Both the position numbers and the translations under genes were made by a program. A DNA stretch of 64,000 nucleotides from Veillonella sp. GTDB lineage: Bacteria; Bacillota; Negativicutes; Veillonellales; Veillonellaceae. Location of the stretch: the NCBI RefSeq assembly GCF_018364065.1, contig NZ_JAGZMO010000002.1:248001-312000 (forward strand), written 5' to 3'. Shown piece after piece: positions 63,212 to 64,000 of the stretch; within the stretch, counting starts at the first letter, position 1; each line of letters begins with the position of its first letter. The notes under the pieces are model-generated. The model was not told the origin of the DNA and did no database searches. It saw only the letters and a list, made by a program, of their open reading frames with translations.

Positions 63212-63496
63212 ATGGTCGGTACAGAAAAAAACGAATTAGGTTTATTATTCAAAGGTCCTAATTATATAGTTGTAAAAAAAGGCGGCAAAGCCGGTGAAAA
63301 AGTAGAAAACCACAATCACCCGGAAGCCAATGTAATTTTCACAGTGGTAAAAGGCAAAGTACATGTACAGTTGAACCAATCAGAAGATCACATTCTAACC
63401 CCCGGCACCGTGCTCGAATTCAATGGTGACAACTACATCCAAGCTGAATTATTAGAAGACAGCGAATTCATTGTAAATTTAGTTACAAAACCTTAA
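63212..63496 (+). CDS. small cupin-domain protein
   Basis: 94 residues, a single cupin barrel. Metal-type motif ENHNHPEANVIFTVVKGKVHV and the second motif LTPGTVLEFNGDNY are visible. Start ATG 63212 follows GAGGAG; the in-frame TTG at 63203 is too near it. Function not assignable; it may be a metal-dependent isomerase, dioxygenase or ligand sensor. Confidence 0.85.
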   Translation: MVGTEKNELGLLFKGPNYIVVKKGGKAGEKVENHNHPEANVIFTVVKGKVHVQLNQSEDHILTPGTVLEFNGDNYIQAELLEDSEFIVNLVTKP

Positions 63497-63597
63497 GTAA
63501 AAGACTTAGGTAAAAATCGTTAATCATAAAACACATGCATGTAAATATACAGCTAAAAGATGTAGCCAACTGTGCACGCTTTAGCAAAATACAATCA

Positions 63598-63632
63598 AAA
63601 AGGCACTGCTTTCATAAAAGCAGTGCCTTTCT
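63598..63632. terminator. terminator after the cupin gene
   Basis: AAAGGCACTGCTTT/AAAGCAGTGCCTTT hairpin; serves both converging transcripts. Confidence 0.88.
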
Positions 63633-63694
63633 TTATAGCCATTTATAAGAAGCTTGTTCAACAAATCTCGGAGAGTTAAACGCAAAAGATTATA

Positions 63695-64000
63695 TTAGCG
63701 TTTGCCACACCATTTTACAGTTTCATACAGTAAATTCAAGCGTTCCATAATTGGTTTAATTTCCAAGCATTCATCAACGCTGTGACCATTGCCGCCAACC
63801 GGTCCGAAACCATCTATCGTTGGCACATCAAGAGCGGCCACAAAGTTGCCGTCCGATCCGCCACCGGTAGATTCCCAGTCGGCCTTAATACCTAATTTTT
63901 TACAAATTTCATCAACGGCAGCACAGAATGCCATTGTCTTTTCAGTTTTAACCATTGGAGGCCGCGCAATATTACCGGTTACTTTAGCCGTTACACCGGA
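63695..64000 (-). CDS. M20-family metallopeptidase (partial, C-terminal part)
   Basis: The last 101 residues of an M20 peptidase whose start lies beyond the right edge. GGGSDGNFVAALDVPTIDG and GPVGGNGHSVDECLEI are the C-terminal catalytic-domain signature of glutamate carboxypeptidase-like members, including the metal-binding His. It differs from the M20D-like gene at 8668-9864. Stop at 63695. Confidence 0.85.
   Translation of the reverse strand, partial: SGVTAKVTGNIARPPMVKTEKTMAFCAAVDEICKKLGIKADWESTGGGSDGNFVAALDVPTIDGFGPVGGNGHSVDECLEIKPIMERLNLLYETVKWCGKR

Overview
The window is one contiguous chromosomal stretch, mostly transcribed on the minus strand, from an anaerobic low-to-mid GC Firmicute. 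The signs are AddAB instead of RecBCD, three tRNA-sensing T-box leaders, the dnaX-ybaB-recR-bofA gene order, an SRP RNA gene directly upstream of dnaX, a rubredoxin, and a BofA homologue without other sporulation genes. I infer a Negativicute (Veillonella-like), but no single gene here proves it. There is no rRNA, insertion sequence, prophage or CRISPR array; the only tRNA is tRNA-Ser(GCU).

Layout. 0-6.6 kb: replication and repair genes, namely a UvrD-type helicase carrying an internal DnaQ-type exonuclease (cut by the left edge), bofA-like, recR, ybaB, dnaX and the SRP RNA. 6.8-11.3 kb: a Na+/amino acid symporter, an M20 amidohydrolase and an orphan amino-acid-binding lipoprotein. 11.5-18.9 kb: addB-addA. 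19.2-23.4 kb: cyclopropane fatty acid synthase, a DUF554 membrane protein, and a flavoprotein-rubredoxin pair. 23.4-25.9 kb: tRNA-Ser, an inverted copy of its 3' end, and a methionine-rich multicopper oxidase with palindromic sites upstream. 26.1-28.4 kb: cysK-cysE behind a T-box with a UGC (Cys) specifier. 28.6-31.5 kb: a secreted Lys/Pro-rich protein, a candidate small RNA, an SGNH hydrolase and queC. 31.9-35.4 kb: an ECF transporter whose first gene fuses a TrpP-like S component to an ATPase, behind a T-box with a UGG (Trp) specifier; this reads as a tryptophan importer.

35.4-43.1 kb is the most unusual block. It holds nine same-strand genes, eight encoding a zinc ribbon at the N terminus and membrane segments: six zinc ribbon/disordered linker/DUF805 proteins, one zinc ribbon/TM/NTF2-like protein, one short zinc ribbon/TM protein, plus a NagZ-like lipoprotein in the middle. 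43.7-49.1 kb is the leuACDB operon behind a Leu (CUC) T-box, with a second terminator and a repeat-rich leader before leuA. 49.2-56.3 kb carries a phytase-like esterase, tandem ADP-ribosylglycohydrolases, an SDR, an Eis-like acetyltransferase and a DUF2156 protein that seems to start at ATT. 56.6-64 kb has gyrA, a YnfA-family protein, an SfsA-GIY-YIG fusion, a siroheme/DUF1858 redox protein with an unknown partner, a cupin and a truncated M20 peptidase.

A feature that runs through the window is the occurrence of short degenerate tandem repeats just after stop codons, often with the last codons of the gene forming the first unit.
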